NCBI GenBank assembly: GCA_965200375.1
Contig: OZ241353.1
Span: 1,302,001 to 1,366,000, forward strand
Length of the DNA stretch: 64,000 bases
Direction of reading: 5' to 3'
Origin: VXYL01 sp965200375
GTDB taxonomy: Bacteria > Pseudomonadota > Gammaproteobacteria > Pseudomonadales > Azotimanducaceae
Part shown: positions 16,690 to 28,257 of the stretch, in pieces
Layout of the letters: each line of letters begins with the position of its first letter
Position numbering within the stretch: position 1 is the stretch's first letter
Notes under the pieces: model-generated
Seen by the model: the letters and a program-made list of their open reading frames with translations, nothing else
What the model was told of the DNA's origin: nothing
Databases searched by the model: none
Program-made: the position numbers and the translations under genes

Positions 16690-18330
16690 CTACAGCGTCC
16701 AGACGGCCACTCGCCGCCCGTCTCGTTCGTGCTCCTCGCCGGGGCATCGTCCCGGCGGGTCCCGAACCGCGCCGGGTTCCCCCTCGCGCTCGCCGCGGCG
16801 GTCGAACACCAGCAGGTGGCCTTCCTCGGCGCCGCACCTGGCCATGTAGCCGAGGGTCTGCTCCACGCCCCGCTCGACGGTCGCCTCCAGGCTCCGGCGG
16901 TCCGAGTCGCGCAGCGCCTTGCACTCGATGACGAAGCGCCGCCACAGGTCGTAGGGCGCACCGGCCTCGCTCGGCCACAGCACCAGCAGGTCCGTGCGCC
17001 CGCGGCCCAGGCCGTACTCCCGCTCGATGCGCCCGCCGCCGTTGACGATGCGCTGCAGGTACGCCTGCAGGATCAGCTGCGGCGCCGCCTCGCTGTAGTC
17101 CTCGAAGCGCCGCAGCCAGTGCCCGGCGTGCTCGCCGTAGAACGCGGCGAAGGCGGCCAGCAGCCGGCGCAGGTCCACCACGCCGGCGGCGTCCACGTAC
17201 CAAGCGTCGTCCACGTCGAGGCTGTCCTGCAGCACATAGCCGAGTTCCCGGGGCACCACCTCGGCGTAGATGGGGTTCGCCATGCGCGGCGGCGGGTCCG
17301 GCGCCAGCAGCCCCAGGTCCCGCGCGTACTCCAGGTCGCGCAGGTCGTGCTCCGCTTCGCCGCCGGCGAGGATCGGCTCGACCACGCGGCGCACCCGCTC
17401 CTCCTCCAGCTTGTGCGCCAGCTGGTCGAGGTGCGTGCGCCGGGCAAGGATCAGCTCCTCCCGGGCCGCGTTGACGTCCTCCACGCCGATGGCCCGGGAG
17501 CGGTCGCGCCCCGCTTCGCTGTCGAAGCAGGCCCCGGCGCACAGCGCGTTCGCCAGCCACGGCTGGCCGCGGGTCTGCTCCCACACGGCCTTGCGCGCCG
17601 TCGGCGTGAAGCGCTGCCCTGTTTCCACGCTGTGCTGCACCATCAGATGGCGCGTCTCCTTCCTCGTGAAGTCGCCTAGGCGCAGGGACTTCGCGGCGAC
17701 GTTGAACGGGCTGCCGCCGGCGACCACCTCGCCGGAGCTCGACCTGATGCGGTAGTCGCGGATGTCGCGCACGCCGCAGAGCACGACGCTGTGCGGGAAG
17801 CCCCGCGGACGCTGCTGGTAGCCGGCGCGCAGCTGGCGCAGCACCGAGAGCAGGGTGTCGCCTACCAGCGAATCGATCTCGTCCACCAGCAGCACCAGCG
17901 GCGTCGGGTTCGCCAGGCACCACTCGATCAGCAGTTCCTTCAAGGCGTCGTCGGGGCCGGACCGCTCGAAGACGCCGGGCCAGGTCCGCTTCGGGAAGTC
18001 GTCGCCCAGGAGGCGCGCGCTGCTCGCCAGGCTGCTCAGGATGGCTCGCATGCCGCGGGCGGTGTCGTCCCGCGCCACCTGGCCGACCTCCACGTTGACG
18101 TCCACGCAGCGGAAGTTACCCCCGCCTTCGGGTGCGCCTCCGCCGCTGTTCAGGAGGTCCCGCAGGGCGATGAGCGCCGACGTCTTGCCGGTCTGCCGCG
18201 GCGCGTGCAGCACGAAATACTGCTTGTCCCGGATCAGCTGCAGGATTTCGCCGACGTTCCCGCGCTTGAGCGGCGGGATGGCGTAGTGGTCTTCGGCGCG
18301 AACGGGCCCGGCGGTGTTGAAAAAACGCAT
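16690..18330 (-). CDS. AAA-like ATPase with C-terminal PD-(D/E)XK nuclease-type domain
   Basis: This 546-residue protein has an N-terminal P-loop ATPase (residues ~30-330) with Walker A HAPRQTGKTSAL and Walker B PLVLLVDEIDSL. A helical linker follows. The C-terminal domain (~400-520) contains GRTDLLVLW and FVIECKAL, fitting the D...E-x-K core of the DUF1703/PD-(D/E)XK nuclease-like family often fused to such ATPases. Its start is 168 bp from the start of giant gene B on the opposite strand, and its stop faces gene A 41 bp away. The family is widespread, often multi-copy and of unknown role; a nuclease-like defence or mobile role is plausible. The last ~35 residues are Arg/Glu/Pro-rich and low in complexity. 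It would be lost if the A and B repeats recombined. Confidence 0.8.
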   Translation of the reverse strand: MRFFNTAGPVRAEDHYAIPPLKRGNVGEILQLIRDKQYFVLHAPRQTGKTSALIALRDLLNSGGGAPEGGGNFRCVDVNVEVGQVARDDTARGMRAILSSLASSARLLGDDFPKRTWPGVFERSGPDDALKELLIEWCLANPTPLVLLVDEIDSLVGDTLLSVLRQLRAGYQQRPRGFPHSVVLCGVRDIRDYRIRSSSGEVVAGGSPFNVAAKSLRLGDFTRKETRHLMVQHSVETGQRFTPTARKAVWEQTRGQPWLANALCAGACFDSEAGRDRSRAIGVEDVNAAREELILARRTHLDQLAHKLEEERVRRVVEPILAGGEAEHDLRDLEYARDLGLLAPDPPPRMANPIYAEVVPRELGYVLQDSLDVDDAWYVDAAGVVDLRRLLAAFAAFYGEHAGHWLRRFEDYSEAAPQLILQAYLQRIVNGGGRIEREYGLGRGRTDLLVLWPSEAGAPYDLWRRFVIECKALRDSDRRSLEATVERGVEQTLGYMARCGAEEGHLLVFDRRGEREGEPGAVRDPPGRCPGEEHERDGRRVAVWTL

Positions 18331-18466
18331 GGGCCGATTGTGGCATAGTCGTCATCCGGATCGTCGTTGGGGCAGGTTAGGGCGGATCTTCCAGACGGGC
18401 GAAGTCGACTGCGATGGACACTGCTTTGGTCAGGGTGATTCGGCAGCGGGCTTCGCCGCCCCTCTG

Positions 18467-18475
18467 CCCCCCCCC
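18467..18475 (+). repeat. poly-C tract (9 C) upstream of giant gene B
   Basis: Nine consecutive C bases lie 23 bp before the GTG at 18499 (50 bp before the ATG at 18526). Their position matches the 14-C tract before gene A, and the flanking sequence is recognisably related. A shorter tract is less slippery, so the two paralogues may sit in different expression states. Confidence 0.75.
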
Positions 18476-18498
18476 ATCGGGCTGACGCCAACGCTGGC

Positions 18499-21400
18499 GT
18501 GACGGCGTTGGCGACGACGCTTCGAATGGCGAACCTTCGCGGTCTCCTTGCGCTCGCGGCGCTGCTCGCCGGCGGGCAGGCGTTCGCGCAGTCCGCAGCC
18601 ATCGCCTCCACCAACCCATCGACGCTGAACCAAGGCAACCTGCACACGGCGTGGATCGCCGTCAACCTCACCGGCGCCACCTACACGGCCGCCGCGGCCA
18701 CCTCCCACTTCACCTTGAACACCACGATATCCGGCCTCACCGTGGACAGCCTGTGGTTCAATTCCGGCAGAACCAGCGTCATCCTGTACCTGCGCTACGA
18801 CGGATCGGACTTCGACGCCGCCGCCACCATCTCCGTCACGGTCGACGCCGCTGCCACGACCCACAGCGCGGCGCTCACCACCGGCACGGTGACGGTCGCG
18901 CCGGGGCGCTGGGTCAACGTCTCGAGGGAAAGCGTTGCGCTCACCGAGGGCGGCGGAAACAGCACCTACACCGCGGTGCTGGAGAGCCCGCCCACTGGCG
19001 ACGTCACGGTCGCCGTCACCAGCGACAACGCCGCGGTGGCTGTGGACAGCGACGCGACGCCGCTGACGCGCACGCTCACGTTCACCATGCAGAACTGGAA
19101 CACCGCGCAGACGGTCACCGTCGCGCCGGTGGACGACAACTCGGACGCGGTGGACGAGCTGGCGCTGGTGGCCCACGCCGCCACCGGCGGCGGCTACATG
19201 GACAACACCGCCGTGGTGCGCGTCACTGTGGACGACGACGAGCAGACCGGCACGGACCACGACGCGGACAACGACCGCCTGATCGAGATCGACTCGCTGG
19301 CCAAGCTGAACGCGGTGCGCTGGGACTTAGACGGCGATGGCGCGGCGTCCACCGGCAACGAGACGAGCTACGCCGCGGCCTTCGCGGGCACGGTGGCGAC
19401 GGAGTACATGGGTTGCCCGGACGCCGACGCGGACGCGGCCGGCGACTGCGCCGGCTACGAGCTCACGGCGGATCTCAACTTCGACACGGACGGCGACGGC
19501 GACGTGGACGCGGACGATCCGAACTCCTACGCCAGCTGGATTCCCATCGGCAAGCTGGCCGGCGATTCGAACACCGACGTGCGCTCCTACACCACGACCT
19601 TTCAAGGCAACGGACACACCATCTCCAACGTGAGAGTGAATCGACCCGGCGACTACTACGTCGGTTTCTTCTCGCGCGTGGGGAGCGGTGGCCGGGTGAC
19701 CGGACTGGGGCTGGTCAATCCGGACATCTACGGCAACGGCGACGTGCACATAGGCGCCTTGGCCGCCATCAACCAAGGCACGATCGGCGCTTGCTACGTC
19801 TTGGGCGGCCGCGTACGGAGCGCCGGCCCAGGATCGACGGACAACATGGGCGGTTTCGTGGGACACAACAATCCAGGCACGATCGTCAACAGCTACGTCA
19901 GCGGCACCCATCTGCACGCCGAAAGCGCCGGCACCAATGCCTTCATGGCTGGCTTCGTGTCCGACAACGACAACGGCACGATACGCGCCAGCTACGCCGT
20001 CGCGACGCACTCCGGGCCTTCCGGCGCCCGCAGGTTTCACGGCGTCGTGAGCCGCTCCCAACAAACCGTCACAGACACCTACTGGGACAGCTCGGTGGCC
20101 TCCCGGCTGGGGAACCTCTACCAGGTCAGCTACGACGGAAGCCAGTCCACGACGAACTTGCAGGGACAGCTGGGCTACAGCGGCATATACGCCAACTGGA
20201 ATAATCACGACGTCGACGACGACGGCGCCATCGACGACGTTTGGGACTTCGGCACGGCCTACAACTACCCGGCGCTGAAGTACGGCGAATTCGATCCCGC
20301 TCTCCAGCGCACCGACTACGACGCCGACGGCGACGGGCTGATCGACATCACGACGCTGGGGCAGCTGAACGCGGTGCGCTGGGACTTGGACGGCGACGGC
20401 GCCCCGTCCACCGGCAACGAGGCGAGCTTCCACGCTTCGGGCGCGTTCCTGAATCCGCGCTTTCAACCCGGCGGCGCCGGCCTCTGCCCGACCACCGAGG
20501 ACGACGCGGACGACGACGACTGCCGGGGCTACGAGCTCTTGAACGACCTCGACTTCGACACCAACGGCAACGGCGCCACCTGGACGGCGCCCGGCGGCAC
20601 GGTCACGGGCGACACCGGCGACGCGTACAACAACGCCGGCGCCGGCTGGATGTCCATCGGCTCGACGGCGGCGAACAACGCGGCCAACTACACGGCGACC
20701 TTCGACGGCAACGGCCACGTCATCGACAACCTGTTCATCAACCGCAGCACGTGGCTGTACCAGGGGCTGTTCGCGGGCACCACCGCGAACGCGAACATCA
20801 CCTCGCTGGGCCTGCCGAACGTCCGGCGCGGACTACGACACCGACGACGACAACCTGATCGAGATCGACTCGCTGGCCAGGCTGAACGCGGTGCGCTGGG
20901 ACCTGGACGGCGACGGCGACGTGGATTCGAGCGCCAACGAGACGAGCTACCGCGCCGCCTTCGCCGGTTCGATCATGGCCGAGGACATGGGCTGCCTGGA
21001 CGGCCCGGACGTGGACCAGGAAGGCGACTGCGCCGGCTACGAGCTCATGGCGGACCTGGACTTCGACACGGACCGGGACGGCGACGTGGACTCCAGCGAC
21101 GACTACCCCAACTGGTCGCCCATCGGCGGCACGTACTCGGCCACCTTCGACGGCAACAACCGCGTCATCTCCAACCTGACCATCGTCGACGCGGCGGGCA
21201 GCGCGGGACTGTTCAACACCGTGAGCGGCACCGTCCGTGGCCTGGGGCTGGCGGACGTCGACGTGAGCGGCGTCGGCGGCAGCAGCACCCAGATCGCGCC
21301 GCTGGCGGCGGAGGTCAACGGAACGGTGATCGCATCCTGGGCCTCGGGGCGCGTACGCGTCGGCTCGAGCGGCCTCACTCGCGCCGGCGGGCTGGTAGGC

Positions 21401-24400
21401 AGGGTGAGCGGCTCCGGCTCCCGCCTAGCGGCCAGCTACTCGACCGCGAGCGTCACCGGCGCGGGCAGCAGCGCCAGCTACGCCGGCGGGCTGTCGGCGG
21501 TGATCCACAACGGGGCGACGGTGGTGGCCTGCTACGCGACGGGACTGGTCGACGAGGGCGGCAGCGGCAGCGTGCGCGCCGGCGGTCTGATCGGCAACAA
21601 CGTGGGGCCCACGACGGTGCGGGCGTCGTACTTCGCCGGCACGGTCGCGGGCAGCGGCGTGAACGCCGTGACCGCGTCGAACGACGGCAGCGGCGAGAAC
21701 TACTACAACGTGTACTACGACTCCGGCACCACGGGGCAAACGGCGGGGGCGGCGGCCCAGACCACCAGCGCCCTGCAGGGGCCGACCTCGGCGACGGGCA
21801 CGCTGTACGCGGCCTGGGACGATCTGGACGTGAACGGCAACGGCACGGCGGACGAGGATCCGTGGGACTTCGGCAGCGCGTACAACCACCCAGCGCTGAA
21901 CTACGGCGGGCTGGATCCGGCCTCCCAGCGCACCGACTACGACGCCGACGACGACGGGCTGATCGAGATTTCGACGCTCCAGCAGCTGAACGCGCTGCGC
22001 TGGGACGTCGACGGCGACGGCGCCCCGTCCTCCGGCAACGAGTCGAACTACCACGCCTTCCGCGCCTTCTTCAACCCGCGCCTCAACCCGGGCGGCGCCG
22101 GCCTCTGCCCGACGACGGCGGCCGACGCGGACGACGACGACTGCGCCGGCTACGAGCTTCTGAACGACCTGGACTTCGACACCGACGGCGACGGCGACGT
22201 GGACGGGAACGACCCGAACACCTACGCCAACTGGACGCCGGTGCCCGGCTGGGCGTCGACGCTCGACGGCGGCGGCCACGTGATCGAACACCTGACCGTG
22301 AGCGGCGCCGGCAACGACCGCGGGCTGTTCGCCACGGCGACCACGGCCGCGACGGTCCGCTCGCTGGGCTTGGTGGACGTCTCGGTGACGGGCAGCGCCG
22401 TCCGGCTGGCCGCGCTGGCCGGCGTGTTCAACGGCCGCATCGCCGCGGTGTACTCGACCGGCACGGTGCGGGGAGCGGGCGGCGTGGGCGGCCTGGTGGC
22501 CGAGATGCGGTCGTCGTCGGGGCGGATCGTGGCGTCGTACTCGGCGGTGGACGTGGAATGCACGGCGAACCAGAACTGGGCGCGCGCCGGCGCGCTGGTG
22601 AGCCGCAACGACGGCGTGATCGCGGCGAGCTACGCCACGGGCGAGATAACCGGCAACTGCCCGACGGAGGTCAGGGGTGGTCTGGCGAGCGTCAACAACG
22701 GCACGGCGCCGGCGAGCTACTGGGACACGGACCTGACCAAAATCGCCGACGACACGGACGACCCGCCGCAACCGCCGGAGGGCAGGACGACGGCGGTGCT
22801 GCAGGCGCCGACGGGCTACGACACGATCGTCGGCGATCCCGGCGAGGCCATCTACGCGGCGTGGGACGAGCAGGACGTGGACGGCGACGGCGCGACCGGC
22901 GACGGCGGCGACGCCGACCCGTGGGACTTCGGGCGCCCGAACCAGCATCCGATCCTCAAGTACGCCGGGCTGGCGGCGGCGCCGCAGCTGGACGCGCAGC
23001 CGGACACGGCGCCGGCCTTCTCGGGCACGGTGGACGACATGACGCTGCCGGGGAACGTGGCGGTGTCGTTCCAAGTGCCGGCCGCGACGGCCGGCAACGG
23101 CGCCTATCGCTACGCCGCGAGCGGGCTGCCGACTGGGCTGTCCTTCGGCCTGCCGGACTGCGCGGACGAGCGCACGGTGTGCGGCGCGCCCACCGCGGCG
23201 TCCACGGGCACGGTGACGGTCACCGTGTCCGACAGCGACAGCAACATGGCGGCGAACGACCGCGACACGCTGACCTTCATGGCCACGGTGCCGGCGGCGT
23301 CCGCGAGCATCGCCAGCACGACGCCGACGGCGCTGACGGAGACGAACCTGAACGGCGCGACCTTGAGGATCGAACTGTCGGGCACCGTGTTCGTCGGCGG
23401 CTTCTCGCCGGCGAGCTTCCAGCTGGCGACCACGCCGACCATCGCCGGCCTGTCCATCGCCTCGGCGACGAGGGCGAGCGACACGGAGGCGACGCTGACG
23501 CTGCGCTTCGACGGCACGAACTTCGACACGCAGTCCATGCTGCTGGTGCGGGTGCTGGCGGCGGCGCACCGCTTCGGCGGCGACCAGGACACGGGCGCGG
23601 TGGCGGTGGCGCCGGCCGGCGGCGTGATGCTCTCGGCGACGACGCTGGCGCTGGAGGAGGATCCCGGAACCACGAACGCCAACGTCGGCACCTACACGGT
23701 CGTGCTGGCCGGCCAGCCGGCTGGCACCGTGACAGTGAGGGCGACCAGCGGCAACCCGGACGTGACGGTGGACCCGGGCACGCTGACCTTCGACGGATCC
23801 AGCTGGAACATCCCGACGTTCGTGACCGTGACCGCGGGCCAGGACGACGACGCGGTGGACGACGTGGCGCACGTCACGCACGCGGTGCAGGGCGTCCCCG
23901 GCGTCGCGAGCGGCCCGCGGGTGCGGGTGACGGTGAACGACAAGGACGCCCAGGGCCTGACGCTGGACGCGGCGACGCTGGCCGGCAGCGGCGTGGCGGA
24001 GGGCATGGCGGCGACCTACACCGTCCGGCTGGCCAGCGAGCCGACCGGCCCGGTGACGGTGGCCATCGCCAGCAGCGAGGGCGCCGTCACGGTGGACGCG
24101 GACGCCGGCGCGGCCGGCGCCCAGAACACGCTGCTGTTCCACGCCATGAACTGGAACGCGCCGCAGACGGCGACGGTGCGCGCCGCCGAGGACGACGACG
24201 GCGAGAGCGAGAGCGTCACGCTGAGCCACGATCCAAGCGGCGCGGACTACGGCGACTTGGACAATGTGGACGTGTCGTTCGCGGTGGCGGACAACGACGC
24301 GAAGGGGGCGACGCTGTCCACGACGGCGCTGAACGTGCAGGAGAACGGCGCGGCGACGTACGCGCTGGTTCTGGACACGCAGCCGGTCGGCGGCCCCGTG

Positions 24401-27400
24401 AGCGTGGCGGTGGCCAGCGCGACCGGCACGGTGGCCACGGCGCGTCCGGCGACGCTGACGTTCACGGCGGGGAACTGGGACGCGCCGCAGACGGTGACGG
24501 TGAGCGGCGTGGACGACACCGACACGGCGGACGAATCGGAGACGATCGGCCACACGCCGACCGGAGGGGGATACGACGGCGTGGCGATTTCCGACGTCAC
24601 GGTCACGGCCGTGGACGACGACGTGGCGGGTCTGAAGGTGTCGCCGGTGGATCTGACTGTGGCGGAAGGCGGAACGGCGACGTACGCGGTGCGCCTGAAC
24701 GTCGCGCCGACGGCGGCCGTGTCGGTGCAGGTCGTCTCCAACTCGCTCAAGGCAGCCGTGGACACGGACTCGGGCACGTCCGGCGACCAGTCCACGCTCT
24801 CCTTCGACGCGGCGAACTGGGACACGGCGCGGACGGTGACCGTGACGGGCGCCGAGGACGCCGACGGCGCCGACGAGACCGTCGGCCTGACGCACGCCGT
24901 GACCGGCACCGGCGACTACGCCGCGCTGGCCGCGATCCGTCGCCCGGGGGTGGCCGTGCTGGTGCGCGACGACGAGGCCGCCGGCGTGGTGCTGTCGCCT
25001 TCGTCGCTGGCCGTCGACGAAGGCGGCACGGCCACCTACGACGTGGAGCTCTCGGCGCCGCCGGCGACCGGCGCCGTCACGGTGACCGTCGCGGCGACGG
25101 GCATGGCCGGGCTGACGACGGACGCCAGCGCGCTCTCCTTCACCACGACCACCTGGGACGCGGCGCAGACGGTGACCGTCACGGCCGTGGCCGACCACGC
25201 CCGGCTGGAGGACGCCCAAGGGGCGCTGACCCACGCCGTGGCCGGCTACGGCGCCGTGGAGTCCGGCCCGGATCTGCCGGTGACGGTGCGCAACGCCACC
25301 GTGGACTACGACGCGGACGCCGACGGCCTGATCGAGATCGGCAGCCTGGCGCAGCTGAACGCGATGCGCTGGGACCTCGACGGCGACGGCACGGCGTCCT
25401 CGGGCAACGCGGCGTCCTACGCCGCGGCGTTCCCGACCCCGCGCGGCGGCGGCGTCTGCCCGACGGCGACCTCGGGGACGGCGTGCCGGGGCTTCGAGCT
25501 GACGGCGGACCTGGACTTCGACACCGACGGCGACGGGCGCACCTGGACGGAGACGGGCGGCGACGACGGCGACGACTACTACAACGGCGGCCTCGGCTGG
25601 GAACCGGTCGGCACGGCCGCGAACTCCTTCACGGCGCGCTTCGACGGCAACGGCCGGCTGCTGCGCAACCTGTTCGTGAACCGCGCCAGCAACTACGCGG
25701 GGCTGTTCGGATCGGCGATCCCCAACGCGCGCATCGAGGCGGTGGGGCTGCCGAACGCGCGCGTGACGGCCGGGCGGGGCGTCGGCGCGCTGGTCGGCAG
25801 AGTCTCGAACGGCGTCCGCGTGGCGGCGAGCTGGAGCACGGGCTCGGTGTCGGGGACGGCCCACGCCGGCGGTCTGGTGGGCGAGACGCAGATCACGGCG
25901 GAGATCCTGGCGAGCTACTCGACAGCGGCGGTGGAATGCGCCGGCACGGGCAACAACGCCACCGCCGGCGGTCTGGCCGGCGGCCAGCTGAACAACGTCG
26001 TGGGCATCGTCGAAGCCAGCTGGTCGGCAGGGGCGGTGACCGGCGCCTGTCCTTACAAGGACGGCCTGGTGGGAGGCGGCACCACCGCGACGGCCAGCTA
26101 CTGGGACGCGACGGCGAGCCGCATCCCGGACGACGCCGACCTGGACCCGCCGGAGGGCCTGTCCACGGCGGCTCTGCAAGCCCCCACCCGCTACGCGGGC
26201 ATCTACGCGAGCTGGAACCTCGACCTGGACGGCGACTACGAGGCGGACGATCCGTGGGACTTCGGCAGCTCGAGCCAGTACCCGTCGCTGAAGTGGCGCG
26301 CCTTCGATCCGGCGCGGCAGTTCGCCGTCCCGCAGCCGCCGCCGCCGACCACGGCCCCGAACAGGGCCCCGTACTCCACGGGCGCGCTGAGGGACGTGGC
26401 GCTGCCGGCCGGCGGCGAGCTGGCCATCGATCTGGGCCCGGCGTTTCGGGATCCGGACGCCGACGCGCTGTCGTACCGGGCGTGGTCGTCGCATCCGGAG
26501 GTGGCGACGGCGGTCGCCGTCGGGCGGACGCTGCGCCTGGCGGCGGCGGCCGCCGGCGGCACGGAGATCGGCGTGCGGGCGACGGATCCCGGCGGCCTGT
26601 CGGCGACGGCGCGGTTCCACGCCTCGGTGGGGGTGTCGCTGTCTCTGATCGGGGACGCGGCGGCGCCGGAGGGGGGCGCGGCGCGGCTGGCCGCGCGCCT
26701 CTCCGCGGCGCGGCGGAGCGCCACGGCGTTCCGCTGGCGGGTGGCGGCGGACGCCGATCCGGCCACCGCCGACGCCGACGCCGGCGAGCACGGCGACGCG
26801 AGCGGCACGGCAAGCATCGCCGCCGGGCGGACGGAGACGACGCTGCGGATCGCCATCGCCGACGACGCGGACATCGAGCCGGCCCGGGAGTGGTTCGAGG
26901 TGGTGCTCGAAGCGCCGGCGGCGGACGCCGGCTGGGAGCTGGGCCGGGCGCGGGCCAAGGTGGCCGTGGAAGAGGGCGTGTGCGACCGGACGCCGGCGGT
27001 GCGGGACGCGCTGCGCGGCGACGGCGCCTGCGGCGAACCGACCCCGGCGGCGCTGGCGGCGGTGTCGGCGCTGGCGGTGTCCGGGGCGCCGGCGCTGGCG
27101 GCCGGGGACTTCGCGGGCCTTGCCGGGCTGCGCTGGCTGTCGCTGGCGGGCAACGGGCTGCCCGAACTGCCGGCGGGGCTGTTCGCCGGCCTCGGCCAGC
27201 TGCGGACGCTGGACCTGTCGGCCAACCGGCTGGCGGCGCTGGCCCCCGGGACGTTCGCGGACGCTGCGCGGCTGCGGGTTCTGCTGCTGGACGGCAACGC
27301 CTTCGAGACGCTGCCGGCGGGGCTGTTCGCGGGGCTTTCGAACCTCCGCGAGGCGTCGCTGGCGGACAACCCCGGAGCGCCGTTCGCGCTGGCGGCGGAG

Positions 27401-28069
27401 CTGGCGCGGACGGACGCGGCGGCAGGCGCGCCGGGGCCGGCGACGGTGGCGCCGCGCATCGCCTCCGGCGCGCCGTTCCCGGTGCGGGTCGGGCTGACGG
27501 CGACGCCGGCGGCGGCCGTGGCCGGGGCCCTGCCGCCCACGGCGGAGATCGCCGCCGGAGCGGTGGACGGGACGCCCTTCAGGGTGGCGGCGGTCGCCGG
27601 CCTGGGGCTGGACCTGCGCGCCGGGACGCTGGCGCTGCCGCGGCGGCGCTGCGGCGAGGAGTGGCCCTTCGCGCCGTGCTTCCGCGGCTTCGAGGCGGCC
27701 CCGGGCGGGACGCTGTCGCTGTTCGCGCGGCCGCCGCGGGCGCTGCCGGCCCCCGAGCCGACGCCGCTCTTCGGCGACGCGCTGCGCATCCCGCTGGCGG
27801 CCCTCGTGCGCCGAGGCGACGCGCCAGGGCGCCTGAGGTGGCGGGCGTCCTCCTCGGAGGAGTCGGTGGCGACGGTCGCGGTGCGCCGCGGGACGCTGGT
27901 GGTGGAGCCGGAACCGGGCGCCGAGGGCGAGACGACGATAGAGGTGGTGGCGACGGACTCCGCCGGCCGCAGCGCCACGGTGCGCTTCCGCGTGGCGGTG
28001 GAGTTCCGCCCCCCGAACCGCCGGACCGGCGGCTGGCGTTCCGCGGCGTTCCGCGACGCGGCGCGCTAG
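18499..28069 (+). pseudogene. giant surface protein B, paralogue of A, frameshifted near 20,830
   Basis: Paralogue of gene A with the same plan: signal peptide (LRGLLALAALLAGGQAFAQ), Ig-like and Calx-beta-like domains, DGLIEI/GLUG modules beginning near 19,255, 20,322, 20,844, 21,942 and 25,310, five tandem Calx-beta-like repeats, LRRs. Start is the GTG at 18499 or the ATG at 18526. The N-terminal frame is correct to about 20,825 (TSLGLPN), after which the family sequence continues only in the +1 frame (DYDTDDDNLIEIDS onward) to the TAG at 28067-28069. The original frame stays open to 28,089 but reads as Arg/Gly/Asp-rich nonsense. The junction fuses the start of one GLUG module to the opening of the next, as an out-of-frame deletion between repeats would. 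It is a true pseudogene, a silent sequence donor, or an assembly error. Confidence 0.8.
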
Positions 28070-28105
28070 CGGTTCCGCTCCGAAGTTAGACGTGGCCCGC
28101 CCGCT
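23552..28105 (+). repeat. 4.55-kb direct repeat, copy 2 (3' half of gene B)
   Basis: Partner of 12131-16684. The preceding ~0.8 kb of A and B is homologous but clearly diverged, with a codon-sized indel, then becomes indistinguishable. That abrupt change is the usual mark of gene conversion or a very recent recombination rather than simple whole-gene duplication. Confidence 0.92.
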
Positions 28106-28257
28106 CGGCTTTGCTCGGCACATGCCATGCGAGGACGCCCCGCAGCGCAGCCGGCGTCCGCCTTGAACGCACTCGCCAAGTAGGGAATGATTGATGTCGC
28201 TCGATCGGCTTTGGCGGGTCTTGCGGAGCCGGCTACTTCGGGGTACGGGGGGAGTCC

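Noticed and set aside
16770..16795. Similarity of the ATPase gene 3' end to the palindromic element (AGCGCGAGGGGGAAC)
   Set aside because: Only about 15 bases match and no flanking similarity or hairpin partner is present.
20850..28089. Continuation of gene B in its original frame to 28,089
   Set aside because: The translation is Arg/Gly/Asp-rich without domain character, while the +1 frame gives the conserved Calx-beta, GLUG and LRR sequence.
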